From an uncultured Alphaproteobacteria bacterium (lineage in GTDB: Bacteria; Pseudomonadota; Alphaproteobacteria; CAAHEQ01; UBA3637), in assembly GCA_944392785.1 (NCBI GenBank), contig CALXXW010000006.1, positions 1-53,232 on the forward strand: a DNA stretch of 53,232 nt. Direction: 5' to 3'. The notes beneath the pieces are model-generated. The model saw only the letters and a program-made list of their open reading frames with translations. It was not told the origin of the DNA and did no database searches. Numbering within the stretch: position 1 is the first letter of the stretch; each line of letters opens with the position of its first letter. Shown here one piece after another: positions 26,329 to 34,273 of the stretch. The position numbers were made by a program, and so were the translations under genes.

Positions 26329-27074
26329 CAGTTATTCTCCGGTGTCTGTGACGTCGGTTGAGCCGATGATGATGTATCTTTGGCATTTTTTTCGGTGGGT
26401 TTGTCTTTCTCAGCAGCTTGAACTGCCGCAGATTCCGTGTTCGGTGTCATTTCCTTGCTGTTTTGTTGGGTCACGGATGGCGTATTTAAATCGGGATAGT
26501 CGGCTTTTTGGACAAGTCCATCCAAAATGCTGATGAGTGTATCCGTCTCATCCGCGGCATTGTCATAATAGAGCGTTGCTTCTCGCAACAAAACGACTTT
26601 GGCGCCTGTTTTTTCCGCCGTTTGTTTAATAGCCTCAGAAATTTGTGTCTGGACACTTTGAATGGCGATATTGGTAGCCAGGACAATTTGATTGGCTTCA
26701 GCCTGATACTGATTTTGGAAAGCGGCTGCTTGCATTTGTAATTTTTCGGCGCGTTGACGGAAATCAGCCGGGGCTAATTTTGATTTGGCCTCTGTTAACT
26801 CTTGATCAGCTTTTTGAAGGGCCTTTAAATCAACGCTCAGGCGAACTTTTAAGGCTTCTTCACTCTTACGTTGTTCCAATAAAATAGATTGATAAACCTG
26901 AGCGGTTTGTTTGACGCGATTCATGTCAACGACAATGACATTATTTTCCCATAAAAATGCTTTAACTCCCAAAAAGCCAATGGCTCCTACGATAGCCAGG
27001 GCGCCGATGCCTTTTAAAATACAGCCTTTTTTAGAACAGGCGCATGCCAGTTTGTGTGTTGTGATATGTGTCAT
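26328..27074 (-). CDS. OmpH/Skp-family protein with a membrane anchor
   Basis: 248 residues. The core (about 44-190) has the Skp/OmpH pattern: IVVDMNRVKQTAQVYQS, a long coiled coil and a short strand region KVVLLREATLYY. Skp chaperones unfolded outer-membrane proteins across the periplasm, and this place next to bamA is standard. Unlike classical Skp the N-terminus is not a cleavable signal but a Cys-rich head (CACSKKGC) followed by one span (GIGALAIVGAIGFLGVKAFL). A tail of about 50 residues rich in Thr, Ser, Pro and Asn is added. Confidence 0.85.
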   Translation of the reverse strand: MTHITTHKLACACSKKGCILKGIGALAIVGAIGFLGVKAFLWENNVIVVDMNRVKQTAQVYQSILLEQRKSEEALKVRLSVDLKALQKADQELTEAKSKLAPADFRQRAEKLQMQAAAFQNQYQAEANQIVLATNIAIQSVQTQISEAIKQTAEKTGAKVVLLREATLYYDNAADETDTLISILDGLVQKADYPDLNTPSVTQQNSKEMTPNTESAAVQAAEKDKPTEKNAKDTSSSAQPTSQTPENN

Positions 27075-27099
27075 ATTTTTCTCCTTTTATTAGTTAATA

Positions 27100-29364
27100 T
27101 CAAAATCCTTTCCCGAAATTCAGTCGGAAAACTTGAGTCTTATCATGTTTTTCTTTCAGAATCGGCCAAGAAAAATCTAGATTGATCATACCCATCGGGG
27201 ATTGCCATAAAATACCGGTACCGGCGGCTATACGCATTTTCCCGGAATAGTCCATCGTCGCCGGATCATAGTTGTTCGGTTTACCGATAAATCCCGCATC
27301 CGTAAAAAGCTTCCCTTTAATACCCAGCTCTTTGGGTAAGCCAATCGGGAAAGAGACTTCCGCTGACCCGGTCAAATACCAGTTTCCTCCCAAGGCATCG
27401 TCTGTGGCTTTATCTCGTGCCCCGACGCCGCCATACTCAAAACCACGCAGAGAGGCGTCACCCAAAAAGTAGCGATCATTAATACGGACATCTTGTCCGC
27501 CAAGACCCCAAATATGGCCGGCATCTGCTCGCAAAGATAAAACAACCTCCTCCATGACAGGATAATAACGAATGCCCGTCAGATTAACCCGAACAAACTT
27601 TGAATCACCACCGATACCGGCCAGATCCAAGCCTAAAGAAGTATAATACCCTTGTGTCGGATTGATGCGACTGTCTCGTTTATCATAGCTGATTTCTTGT
27701 CCGATGAGGGAGACAAGATTGCGTCCTTCTTGCTCACGAATGTAAATAGAGTCCGTTTCAATATCCGTAATGTTATCCTCACGCAACGTATAGCGAACGG
27801 AGTGACGCACTCTATCCGTATAATCCCAGCCAAAACGCACCGATCCGCCAACAGTTTCATAGCTGTAGGAACTGGAATCTTCATTATCGCGAGTCGTTCT
27901 GAAAACATCAACACCGGCTAACAGATTCTTGTCCATAAAATAGGGATTGGTTAGTCCGATGGCATACTGTGTTTCTCGCTCAGAAATTAACGCATTGATG
28001 CCGACTATATTGCCGGTCCCTAAAATGTTGCGTTCTTGGATTCCCGTTTCAAACATTAAACCGTCATAAGAAGACCAACCGACACCGATATTAAAGGCTC
28101 CGGTCGATTTTTCGGCCAGATCCAAAGCAACATCAACTTTTGAATCGTCTCCGATAACGGGTTGAGTCGATAGTTCAACTCGAGAAAAATAGTCCAAATT
28201 TTCAATACGTTGACGAGAACGCCGCAATTTAGCCGCATGAAAAGCATCCCCTTCATTGGAACGGAACTCTCTTCGAATAACTTTATCTAATGTGCGCGAA
28301 TTCCCAGTAATATGAATCCGGTTGATAAAGACTTTTTCGCCTTCAGTGACGTTAAAAACAAGGCTGATGGTTTGTGTCTTTTCGTCTTTTTGGTAGCTGG
28401 GTGTAATGTCAACAAAAGCATATCCTTTGTTGGCCAGAGCATCCGTTAAAGCATCTATGGTATCTTCTACCTCATTGGTATTGAACGTATCTCCCGCTTG
28501 AAAAGAAATTAATTGTTGAAGAGTCTCATCTTGTTGATACTCAGGAAGAGACACCTTTAAAGATGGTTCGGAAAAATGGTATTTCTTCCCCTCTTCAACT
28601 TCAAAAGTAATAATAAAGTTTTCTTTATCTTCGGCCATATCGGCAGTCGCTTTTTTGATGGCAATATCGGCATATCCTTCTTGCAGATAAAAACGCCTTA
28701 ATAATTCTTTGTCGTAATTTAAACGGTCGGGATCATAGGTGTCGGTAGAAGCCAAAAAACGATACCAAGCACTTTCTTTCGTGATGAGCTTTTCTTTCAA
28801 GATGTCGTCGGAAAAAGCGTTATTCCCATGAATGACGATTTTTTTGACCAGAGCTTTTTCCCCTTCCTTAATTTGGAAAACGATGTTAACACGATTTTGG
28901 TCTTTTTCGATGATCTTCGGTGTGATTTGAGCCGTAAATCGGCCGTTACGTTTATAAATCTCCTGTAAACGCTCAACGTCATTTTGAAGCTTGCGTTGCG
29001 TAAAAACCATACGTGGTTTAAGCAAAACCTCAGTTTTTAAAATATCACTGTCCAAATCGTCGTTGCCTTCAAAAGAAATAGTATAAATAATGGGATTTTC
29101 TACCACATGTATAATGGCTGTCCCATCATCAAAGGAAATATCTACATCTGAAAAAAGACCCGTGGCAAATAAAGTCTTGGTCGCTGCATCCAAATCTTTC
29201 GGGGTAATATCATCCCCGGTCTTCATGTTGAGATATGTCATGACGGTAGCTGTCTCAATGCGACGCGTCCCTTCAACACGAATGTCTTTTAAAACAGCGC
29301 CGGAAGCAACTTGAGCCAAGAGGGTCGAACCCAATAAAACCGACAGAAACAGATGTTTGTTCAT
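27100..29364 (-). CDS. bamA: Outer-membrane protein assembly factor BamA
   Basis: 754 residues with a signal peptide (MNKHLFLSVLLGSTLLAQVASGA), five POTRA domains (about 25-420) beginning LKDIRVEGTRRIE, and a 16-strand barrel with the VRGY-type motif as SLRGFEYGG and the end LNFGKGF. It inserts beta-barrel proteins, including LptD. It overlaps rseP by ATGA. Confidence 0.97.
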   Translation of the reverse strand: MNKHLFLSVLLGSTLLAQVASGAVLKDIRVEGTRRIETATVMTYLNMKTGDDITPKDLDAATKTLFATGLFSDVDISFDDGTAIIHVVENPIIYTISFEGNDDLDSDILKTEVLLKPRMVFTQRKLQNDVERLQEIYKRNGRFTAQITPKIIEKDQNRVNIVFQIKEGEKALVKKIVIHGNNAFSDDILKEKLITKESAWYRFLASTDTYDPDRLNYDKELLRRFYLQEGYADIAIKKATADMAEDKENFIITFEVEEGKKYHFSEPSLKVSLPEYQQDETLQQLISFQAGDTFNTNEVEDTIDALTDALANKGYAFVDITPSYQKDEKTQTISLVFNVTEGEKVFINRIHITGNSRTLDKVIRREFRSNEGDAFHAAKLRRSRQRIENLDYFSRVELSTQPVIGDDSKVDVALDLAEKSTGAFNIGVGWSSYDGLMFETGIQERNILGTGNIVGINALISERETQYAIGLTNPYFMDKNLLAGVDVFRTTRDNEDSSSYSYETVGGSVRFGWDYTDRVRHSVRYTLREDNITDIETDSIYIREQEGRNLVSLIGQEISYDKRDSRINPTQGYYTSLGLDLAGIGGDSKFVRVNLTGIRYYPVMEEVVLSLRADAGHIWGLGGQDVRINDRYFLGDASLRGFEYGGVGARDKATDDALGGNWYLTGSAEVSFPIGLPKELGIKGKLFTDAGFIGKPNNYDPATMDYSGKMRIAAGTGILWQSPMGMINLDFSWPILKEKHDKTQVFRLNFGKGF

Positions 29365-30455
29365 TCAAGAATCCTTTGGATAATACGGGGTACATCTAAA
29401 AGGAAAGTATATGCTACCAAAGACATTAAAACAGCCATACCCATCCAAAGAAAAGTATTCTGGACTTTGTCGGATAACGGTCGCCGAATAAGAGCTTCAA
29501 ACGCATAGAATAATAAATGCCCGCCATCGAGCAGAGGAATGGGAATAAGATTCATAAAACCAATCGCAATCGAAATGGTGGCAATAAACGATAATAATGA
29601 AGCTAAGCCACCTAAAAAAGCATCTCCGGCTGCCTCGGCAATTCCTAAAGGACCACGCATTTCCGAAGCGGAACGACGGTCAAATATAACTTGTTTTAAA
29701 TAAGAAATGGTGTCTGCCGTTATTTGATAGGTGGTTGTGAGAGCCTTATAAAAAGATTGAAAAAATCCTAAGTTCTCCTCACGAACAATATGTTCCGTTG
29801 AAGCCGTAATACCCATCATGGGAATACCATCGGATGTGTAATCCAAGGTGACGGTTGTCTCAAACTGTTGGGCATCACGATAATAAACAAGATGCAACGG
29901 TTTTCCAAATTCTGTCACGCGAATGGCCCGTTGAATATCAGAAAATGTTTCCATCGGAATATCGTTGATACGAGATAAAATATCTCCGGATTGCAATCCC
30001 GCCGCCGCCGCCGGGGAGTTGTCTTGGACCGTTCCAACCGTTGGCGGAATAACCAGTTCTCCGTATCCCCAAAAAAGCCCTGTTAAGATAAAAACAGCAA
30101 AGACATAGTTCATAGCCGGACCAGCGAAAATAATCAGCGCCCTTTTCCATAACTTTTGGGCAGCAAAAGTATAGGGCCTATCTTGTTCCGAAAGATGATG
30201 TGTCGATGTTTTGGCACTCGCAGCGTCCTCATCCCCCAACATCTTAACATAACCGCCTAAGGGGATTAAGCAAACTTTCCAACGCGTCCCGTGTTTATCT
30301 GTGTGCCCGGCTAGTTCTCGGCCAAATCCCAGCGAAAAATCAGTCACACGAACACCGGAAAGACGAGCCGCTACAAAATGTCCGCCTTCATGCACCAAAA
30401 CAACCAGTGATAGCACAAGAACAAAGGCAAATAAGTAAACACATGTGATCAGCAT
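29361..30455 (-). CDS. rseP: Site-2 membrane metalloprotease RseP
   Basis: 364 residues. The active site is VLVHEGGHFVAARL; the second zinc ligand region is NLIPIPLLDGGHLLFY. A PDZ domain (about 120-200, GLQSGDILSRIND) lies between. It cuts membrane-anchored anti-sigma factors or signal peptides. It abuts cdsA. Confidence 0.95.
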   Translation of the reverse strand: MLITCVYLFAFVLVLSLVVLVHEGGHFVAARLSGVRVTDFSLGFGRELAGHTDKHGTRWKVCLIPLGGYVKMLGDEDAASAKTSTHHLSEQDRPYTFAAQKLWKRALIIFAGPAMNYVFAVFILTGLFWGYGELVIPPTVGTVQDNSPAAAAGLQSGDILSRINDIPMETFSDIQRAIRVTEFGKPLHLVYYRDAQQFETTVTLDYTSDGIPMMGITASTEHIVREENLGFFQSFYKALTTTYQITADTISYLKQVIFDRRSASEMRGPLGIAEAAGDAFLGGLASLLSFIATISIAIGFMNLIPIPLLDGGHLLFYAFEALIRRPLSDKVQNTFLWMGMAVLMSLVAYTFLLDVPRIIQRILE

Positions 30456-31286
30456 TTAGAACCATCCCATATTAGAGCCAAACAAGGCAAGAGCCATCGC
30501 CATGGCAGCAAATAATAACCCATCTACCCGGTCAAATAAACCACCGTGTCCGGGAATGATATTGCTGGAGTCTTTAAGGCCAAGACGCCGTTTGATGGCT
30601 GATTCGAAAAAATCTCCGACTTGTGAGATAATAGCCAAGCCCCCGGCAGAAAGAACCAATTTTGTCGTGAACGTTTCAAAGGAAACCCCCATGTTGACAT
30701 CATGTGCTTTTAAATACAGCGCAAACACATAGGCTACAGCCATGGCAAAGCCAATAGCACCCCCCAGCCCTGCCCATGTCTTCTTGGGGCTGATAGAGGG
30801 CAAAAGTTTGGGGCCGCCAATGCTTTTTCCGGCAACATATCCCCCGATATCTGTGGCCCATACCACAAATAACAGCCATAAAACCAATTCTCGGCTGATA
30901 TTTTCGTTAACATAGTAAATATAACTGAGAGATAAAAGAGGTAGGCAAATATATAATACTCCCAGAGAAAAGCCTAAATGCTTTGTTTTCCAAAAAACAA
31001 GGGTTGTTCCCACTAAAATTAACCATAATGAAAAAAGCGGGTTGGTATCGGACATAAAAACGGTTAACGTCGCGATAAGAGCCGTTATTAAAGCGATGGG
31101 GGTTGTGCGTTTTGTAAACATGTACTCCCATTCCCAAGCCAAGCCTGTTCCCAAAATAGCCAGAAAAATCTGGTAAAGCGGGATAGAATAATCTTCGTTT
31201 ATTGATTTACTGAACCAGATGGCTGCCAAGACGGCTGGAGCTAAGACTAAAGAAGACAGTGTTCGCAAAAGCAAATTCGAATGCAT
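30456..31286 (-). CDS. cdsA: Phosphatidate cytidylyltransferase CdsA
   Basis: 276 residues with about eight membrane spans and the family signature SISPKKTWAGLGGAIG ... KRRLGLKDSSNIIPGHGGLFDRVDGL. It makes CDP-diacylglycerol for all phospholipids. It is the first gene of the envelope operon here; the usual upstream uppS is absent, replaced by the tRNA-Gly region. Confidence 0.95.
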   Translation of the reverse strand: MHSNLLLRTLSSLVLAPAVLAAIWFSKSINEDYSIPLYQIFLAILGTGLAWEWEYMFTKRTTPIALITALIATLTVFMSDTNPLFSLWLILVGTTLVFWKTKHLGFSLGVLYICLPLLSLSYIYYVNENISRELVLWLLFVVWATDIGGYVAGKSIGGPKLLPSISPKKTWAGLGGAIGFAMAVAYVFALYLKAHDVNMGVSFETFTTKLVLSAGGLAIISQVGDFFESAIKRRLGLKDSSNIIPGHGGLFDRVDGLLFAAMAMALALFGSNMGWF

Positions 31287-31315
31287 TAATAAATCCTTTC
31301 CTTCCTATTTTCCTC

Positions 31316-31344
31316 ACTATCGCAGATTTTCATCTTTCTGTCAA
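31316..31344 (-). promoter_or_regulatory. Predicted promoter of the cdsA-fzlA envelope operon
   Basis: Minus strand TTGACA (complement of 31339-31344), 17-bp spacer, GATAGT (complement of 31316-31321), about 30 bp ahead of the cdsA start. Ten genes follow with gaps no larger than about 40 bp. Confidence 0.65.
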
Positions 31345-31554
31345 GATGATTTCCATACGCAGGGCTTCTTTCGGAGCTAATATAAACACAAATGACTCCC
31401 AAGGCAAGAGGAAATCAAGGGGAGAGTGGAGACGAAGGCGCCTCAAAAAAGAGAAGGTGGGTAAAGTTCGTCAGAATAAAAAAGTTGAAAGGGATGCATT
31501 TTTTTCTTGCTTTTTAAAAAAAAGTGTGGCATATATAGACACACGCAGAAAGAT

Positions 31555-31629
31555 GCGGGTGTAGCTCAGGGGTAGAGCGCGACCTTGCCAAGGTCGATGT
31601 CGAGGGTTCAAATCCCTTCGCCCGCTCCA
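31555..31629 (+). tRNA. tRNA-Gly(GCC)
   Basis: Complete cloverleaf: acceptor GCGGGTG/CGCCCGC with one G-U pair, D-arm GTAGCTCAGGGGTAGAGC, anticodon arm CGACC-TTGCCAA-GGTCG with anticodon GCC, T-arm GAGGG-TTCAAAT-CCCTT, encoded CCA. Its last 19 bases before the final A recur at 31775-31793. Confidence 0.96.
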
Positions 31630-31631
31630 AT

Positions 31632-31663
31632 AAAAAAACCGTCCGAAAAGGGCGGTTTTTTTT
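31632..31663 (+). terminator. Terminator of tRNA-Gly
   Basis: Hairpin CCGTCC/GGGCGG (one G-U pair) framed by A7 and T8 runs, 3 nt after the tRNA. Confidence 0.85.
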
Positions 31664-32060
31664 ATGGGAAGTGGGGGATTGAACCCGAGAAGAGGGTTCG
31701 GCCGGAACGAAGAGGAGGCAACGCCGGAGGCGGCCCCGAGCGAAAGCGAAAGGGGTGAGGCGTGGGCGCCGAATAAATCCCTTCGCCCGCTCCGGTTGAG
31801 ACAGAGTGCCTTTGAGAATGGAGTCCTCCTCTTGATAAGCCGGTATTTGGAAAGCGGATGGAAGAACTTCAGGAAAAATTTGGTATCGATTGAAAATAGG
31901 TAGCTTTGAAAAATCATAAAAGTATTATATACCGTTAGACTTGAATACCGATAAGACATTCAGCGCAGGGCTTGTTGTCGGTTTGTGAAAATCTGTAAAT
32001 CTGGCTTTAAAAAAAAGGGGGGCTCTTTCGAGTTATGGTATGAGGAGCTAAAGACAAATA
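31664..32060. other. GC-rich insert with a tRNA-Gly 3'-end duplication; rest empty
   Basis: From 31664 to about 31800 the sequence is far more GC-rich than its surroundings and holds small hairpins (AACCC/GGGTT, GGCGCC). It ends in a 19-bp exact copy (31775-31793) of the tRNA-Gly 3' end at 31610-31628. The remainder to 32060 shows no gene or recognised element. Open frames here are shadows of the tRNA and of GC-rich sequence. Confidence 0.6.
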
Positions 32061-32061
32061 A

Positions 32062-32083
32062 AAAAGCAGCATGCGCTGCTTTT
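32062..32083 (-). terminator. Terminator of tRNA-Val
   Basis: Hairpin AAAAGCAGC-ATGC-GCTGCTTTT just beyond the CCA of the minus-strand tRNA-Val. Confidence 0.8.
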
Positions 32084-32092
32084 CATCCTAAA

Positions 32093-32169
32093 TGGTAGGC
32101 GGTGAGAGATTTGAACTCCCGACCCTCTCGGTGTAAACGAGATGCTCTAGCCAGCTGAGCTAACCGCCC
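32093..32169 (-). tRNA. tRNA-Val(TAC)
   Basis: Complete cloverleaf on the minus strand: acceptor GGGCGGT/ACCGCCT with a terminal G-U, anticodon arm TCTCG-TTTACAC-CGAGA with anticodon TAC, T-loop TTCAAAT, encoded CCA. Its promoter is TTGACA-17-TATGAT (complement of 32181-32209). Confidence 0.96.
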
Positions 32170-32180
32170 AAATCGGGCCA

Positions 32181-32209
32181 ATCATACCATGACTTTCGCC
32201 ATGTGTCAA
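32181..32209 (-). promoter_or_regulatory. Predicted promoter of tRNA-Val
   Basis: Minus strand TTGACA, 17-bp spacer, TATGAT, ending 12 bp before the tRNA 5' end. Confidence 0.7.
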
Positions 32210-32260
32210 TGAAAATTTTCTTGTTTGACTTTTCCCTAAAAACAAGATACCCTTGTCTTC

Positions 32261-32986
32261 ATGGTATCAAGTTATACAGTAGATGATTTTTTGGGAGGTC
32301 AAATACGACTTAAACAGGCCCGTCAAGGATTACGGGCCACATCAGATGCCGTTTTGTTGGCGGCTGCCGTTCAAGCTAAATCAGGTGAGCGTATTTTGGA
32401 TGTCGGTGCCGGTAATGGCGTGGTCGGCTTGTGTATAGGGGCTCGTGTCCCGAACATCTGTCTGACTGCTCAGGAAGTTCAGCCGTCTTTGTGTCGCTTG
32501 ATCCGAGAAAATGCCAAGCTGAACAACCAAAAAGTCAGCGTGGTCAATGAGGATATTCAAGCGGCATTCTCTTCTTTGCACGGTGTTCAGTTTGACCATG
32601 TTGTGACAAATCCGCCATTTTATACGGAACAGCATAAACGCTATAACAACGAGCAGAGTCAGGCTTATCATCAGGAAATCCCTTTAAAAGAATGGTTGGT
32701 GTATTGTTTAAAACATGTGCGGCATCGGGGAACCTTGACGCTTGTTCATCGGCCAGAGGCTTTGCCGGAAATGTTAGATGCTCTGATACCCAAGCTGGGA
32801 GGCGTAGAAATTATTCCTTTGTTGCCTAAGCCAGAAAAAAGTGTCAAAAGGATTATTTTACGGGGCGTTGTGGGAAGTCGAAAGCCCTTGGTCTTACGGG
32901 CCGGTATTGTTTTGCATGATCCAAATAATCGCTGGACGGAACAGGCTGAAGATATTATGCGAAAGGGTGTCGGCCTCTTGCTTTGA
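32261..32986 (+). CDS. TrmN6-like tRNA (adenine-N6) methyltransferase
   Basis: 241 residues, Rossmann SAM-binding fold with ILDVGAGNGVVGLCIG and the amino-methylase motif VVTNPPFYTE. The overall pattern (LGGQIRLKQARQGLRATSDAVLLAAA at the start) matches YfiC/TrmN6, which methylates A37 of tRNA-Val with anticodon UAC. That very tRNA gene lies 91 bp away on the other strand. No Shine-Dalgarno is present; TTGACT-17-TACCCT upstream would start the RNA at or next to the ATG. Confidence 0.85.
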   Translation: MVSSYTVDDFLGGQIRLKQARQGLRATSDAVLLAAAVQAKSGERILDVGAGNGVVGLCIGARVPNICLTAQEVQPSLCRLIRENAKLNNQKVSVVNEDIQAAFSSLHGVQFDHVVTNPPFYTEQHKRYNNEQSQAYHQEIPLKEWLVYCLKHVRHRGTLTLVHRPEALPEMLDALIPKLGGVEIIPLLPKPEKSVKRIILRGVVGSRKPLVLRAGIVLHDPNNRWTEQAEDIMRKGVGLLL

Positions 32987-33018
32987 CGGCTTGGGATATG
33001 GCTCCTTGATAAAAAGGC

Positions 33019-33047
33019 TTTACAGCTTTTCGTTTCCGAGGTATAAT
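33019..33047 (+). promoter_or_regulatory. Promoter of the first secreted-protein gene
   Basis: TTTACA (33019-33024), 17-bp spacer, TATAAT (33042-33047), inside a longer match (GGCTTTACAG and GGTATAATAA) shared with the promoter at 34207. Confidence 0.8.
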
Positions 33048-33089
33048 AAGAAGAGAAACAAAAAAACAATCGTTGCAGGAGGTCATTAG

Positions 33090-34181
33090 ATGTCATTAGG
33101 ATGTTTGGGAAAAGCGGCAACAAGAATACTTTTCTTATGTGCCCTCTATCAGCTGGTGAAATTCGGGTGCGCCTCGGACCAGGTGGAGCAGAAGACGCCG
33201 GAGCGGAGAGTGCCCGAAAATGCGGCTGCCGTGGCGCGGGAAACGTATCCTCGTCGGCCTCAAAATTGGCGGGATGAAACTCTGACAAAAACAGAAAGAG
33301 TACGAAATTATCAGGTGACTCAGGAACAGGCGCGAAAAACGCGTATGAACCTGTCGCGTTTGGATACAATGGGAAATAAGCCGGAAAGTTTTACGCCGGA
33401 ACATAATCCCTATATTTCAAGTGGTAAATATGCCGGATCAGACGGAACAAAAATTTTGTTGCATAGCGGAAAGGCGTCTTTTGGTGACTCATTGATGCCC
33501 TTTTTAAAAACAGAGCTGATGCCGGATACCGGAGTGACGTTGAACCAAGGGGTATTCACTATTTATACGCTGGATGCTAAAGAGGTCCGAGAAGCAGAGC
33601 GGACGATTTTTCCGATCGAAACAGTCATTGAAAATACGCAAAGCTTTCAAGTGGCATATAATAATGCTCCGGATGGTACAACGATTGTGATGAGTGAGTT
33701 TAGAAGCTCTTTGCCCGCCGGGAATGCCACTCCTTTGCGTGTGTTGGATTTGGATATTAATGTGGGTTTCGGTGACGAATTCCATCAATATGCCAATGGA
33801 TTTAACATTGTTTTGCCGGCAGATGATCGCTCGGGGGCTCGCGTAGAGCCTATGGTGCTGTCACATGATGGATCTCCGGATAAGTATAAACAGACACATA
33901 TGTTAACGCCGGAAAAAAATACATTGTTGTTGGTGGTCGATGATCGAGGACAAAAGGCCTATACACTTGATTATTTGGTCAGTCAGGGGACGATTTCGGC
34001 TCGGACCGCCGAAAGGTTGGCGGTTATACCGGAAAAAATGAGGTTAAATAATACGGGAAAACAGGGACGATCCATCTTGAAATTTTCGCGTCCCAGCGCT
34101 CAACCGACGGCAACGGTTCGCTGTCCGCTCTATCAGGCCTCTAACATGGTCAGTATTCAAAAAACTGGAGCTTGTCGTTGA
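33090..34181 (+). CDS. Secreted protein, unknown function
   Basis: 363 residues. A basic and then hydrophobic start (AATRILFLCALYQLVKFGC) looks like a signal peptide, followed by a charged low-complexity stretch (about 30-100). A compact domain follows (about 110-300) with YISSGKYAGSDGTKILLHSGKASFG-like alternating strands and FGDEFHQYANGFNIVLPADD, predicted strand-rich. One late cysteine pair (VRCPLYQ, TGACR). AGGAGG lies 7 nt before the ATG. No family recognised. It is followed by two further secreted-protein genes and shares its promoter design with the next. Confidence 0.7.
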   Translation: MSLGCLGKAATRILFLCALYQLVKFGCASDQVEQKTPERRVPENAAAVARETYPRRPQNWRDETLTKTERVRNYQVTQEQARKTRMNLSRLDTMGNKPESFTPEHNPYISSGKYAGSDGTKILLHSGKASFGDSLMPFLKTELMPDTGVTLNQGVFTIYTLDAKEVREAERTIFPIETVIENTQSFQVAYNNAPDGTTIVMSEFRSSLPAGNATPLRVLDLDINVGFGDEFHQYANGFNIVLPADDRSGARVEPMVLSHDGSPDKYKQTHMLTPEKNTLLLVVDDRGQKAYTLDYLVSQGTISARTAERLAVIPEKMRLNNTGKQGRSILKFSRPSAQPTATVRCPLYQASNMVSIQKTGACR

Positions 34182-34206
34182 TAAATAAATAGAATTTCTG
34201 CTTGGC

Positions 34207-34235
34207 TTTACAGAGATTTTTTTCTCGGGTATAAT
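34207..34235 (+). promoter_or_regulatory. Promoter of the secreted-protein pair
   Basis: TTTACA (34207-34212), 17-bp spacer, TATAAT (34230-34235). It shares GGCTTTACAG and GGTATAATAA with the promoter at 33019; the spacer holds the inverted repeat GAGA-T7-CTC. Confidence 0.8.
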
Positions 34236-34273
34236 AAAAAGAAGGGGTTTTAACATATAAAAGGGAGGTAAGT

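Noticed and set aside
31471-31959. 162-codon minus-strand frame across tRNA-Gly
   Set aside because: It is the typical false frame of a tRNA (SGRRDLNPRHRPW) fused to low-complexity sequence; the tRNA explains it.
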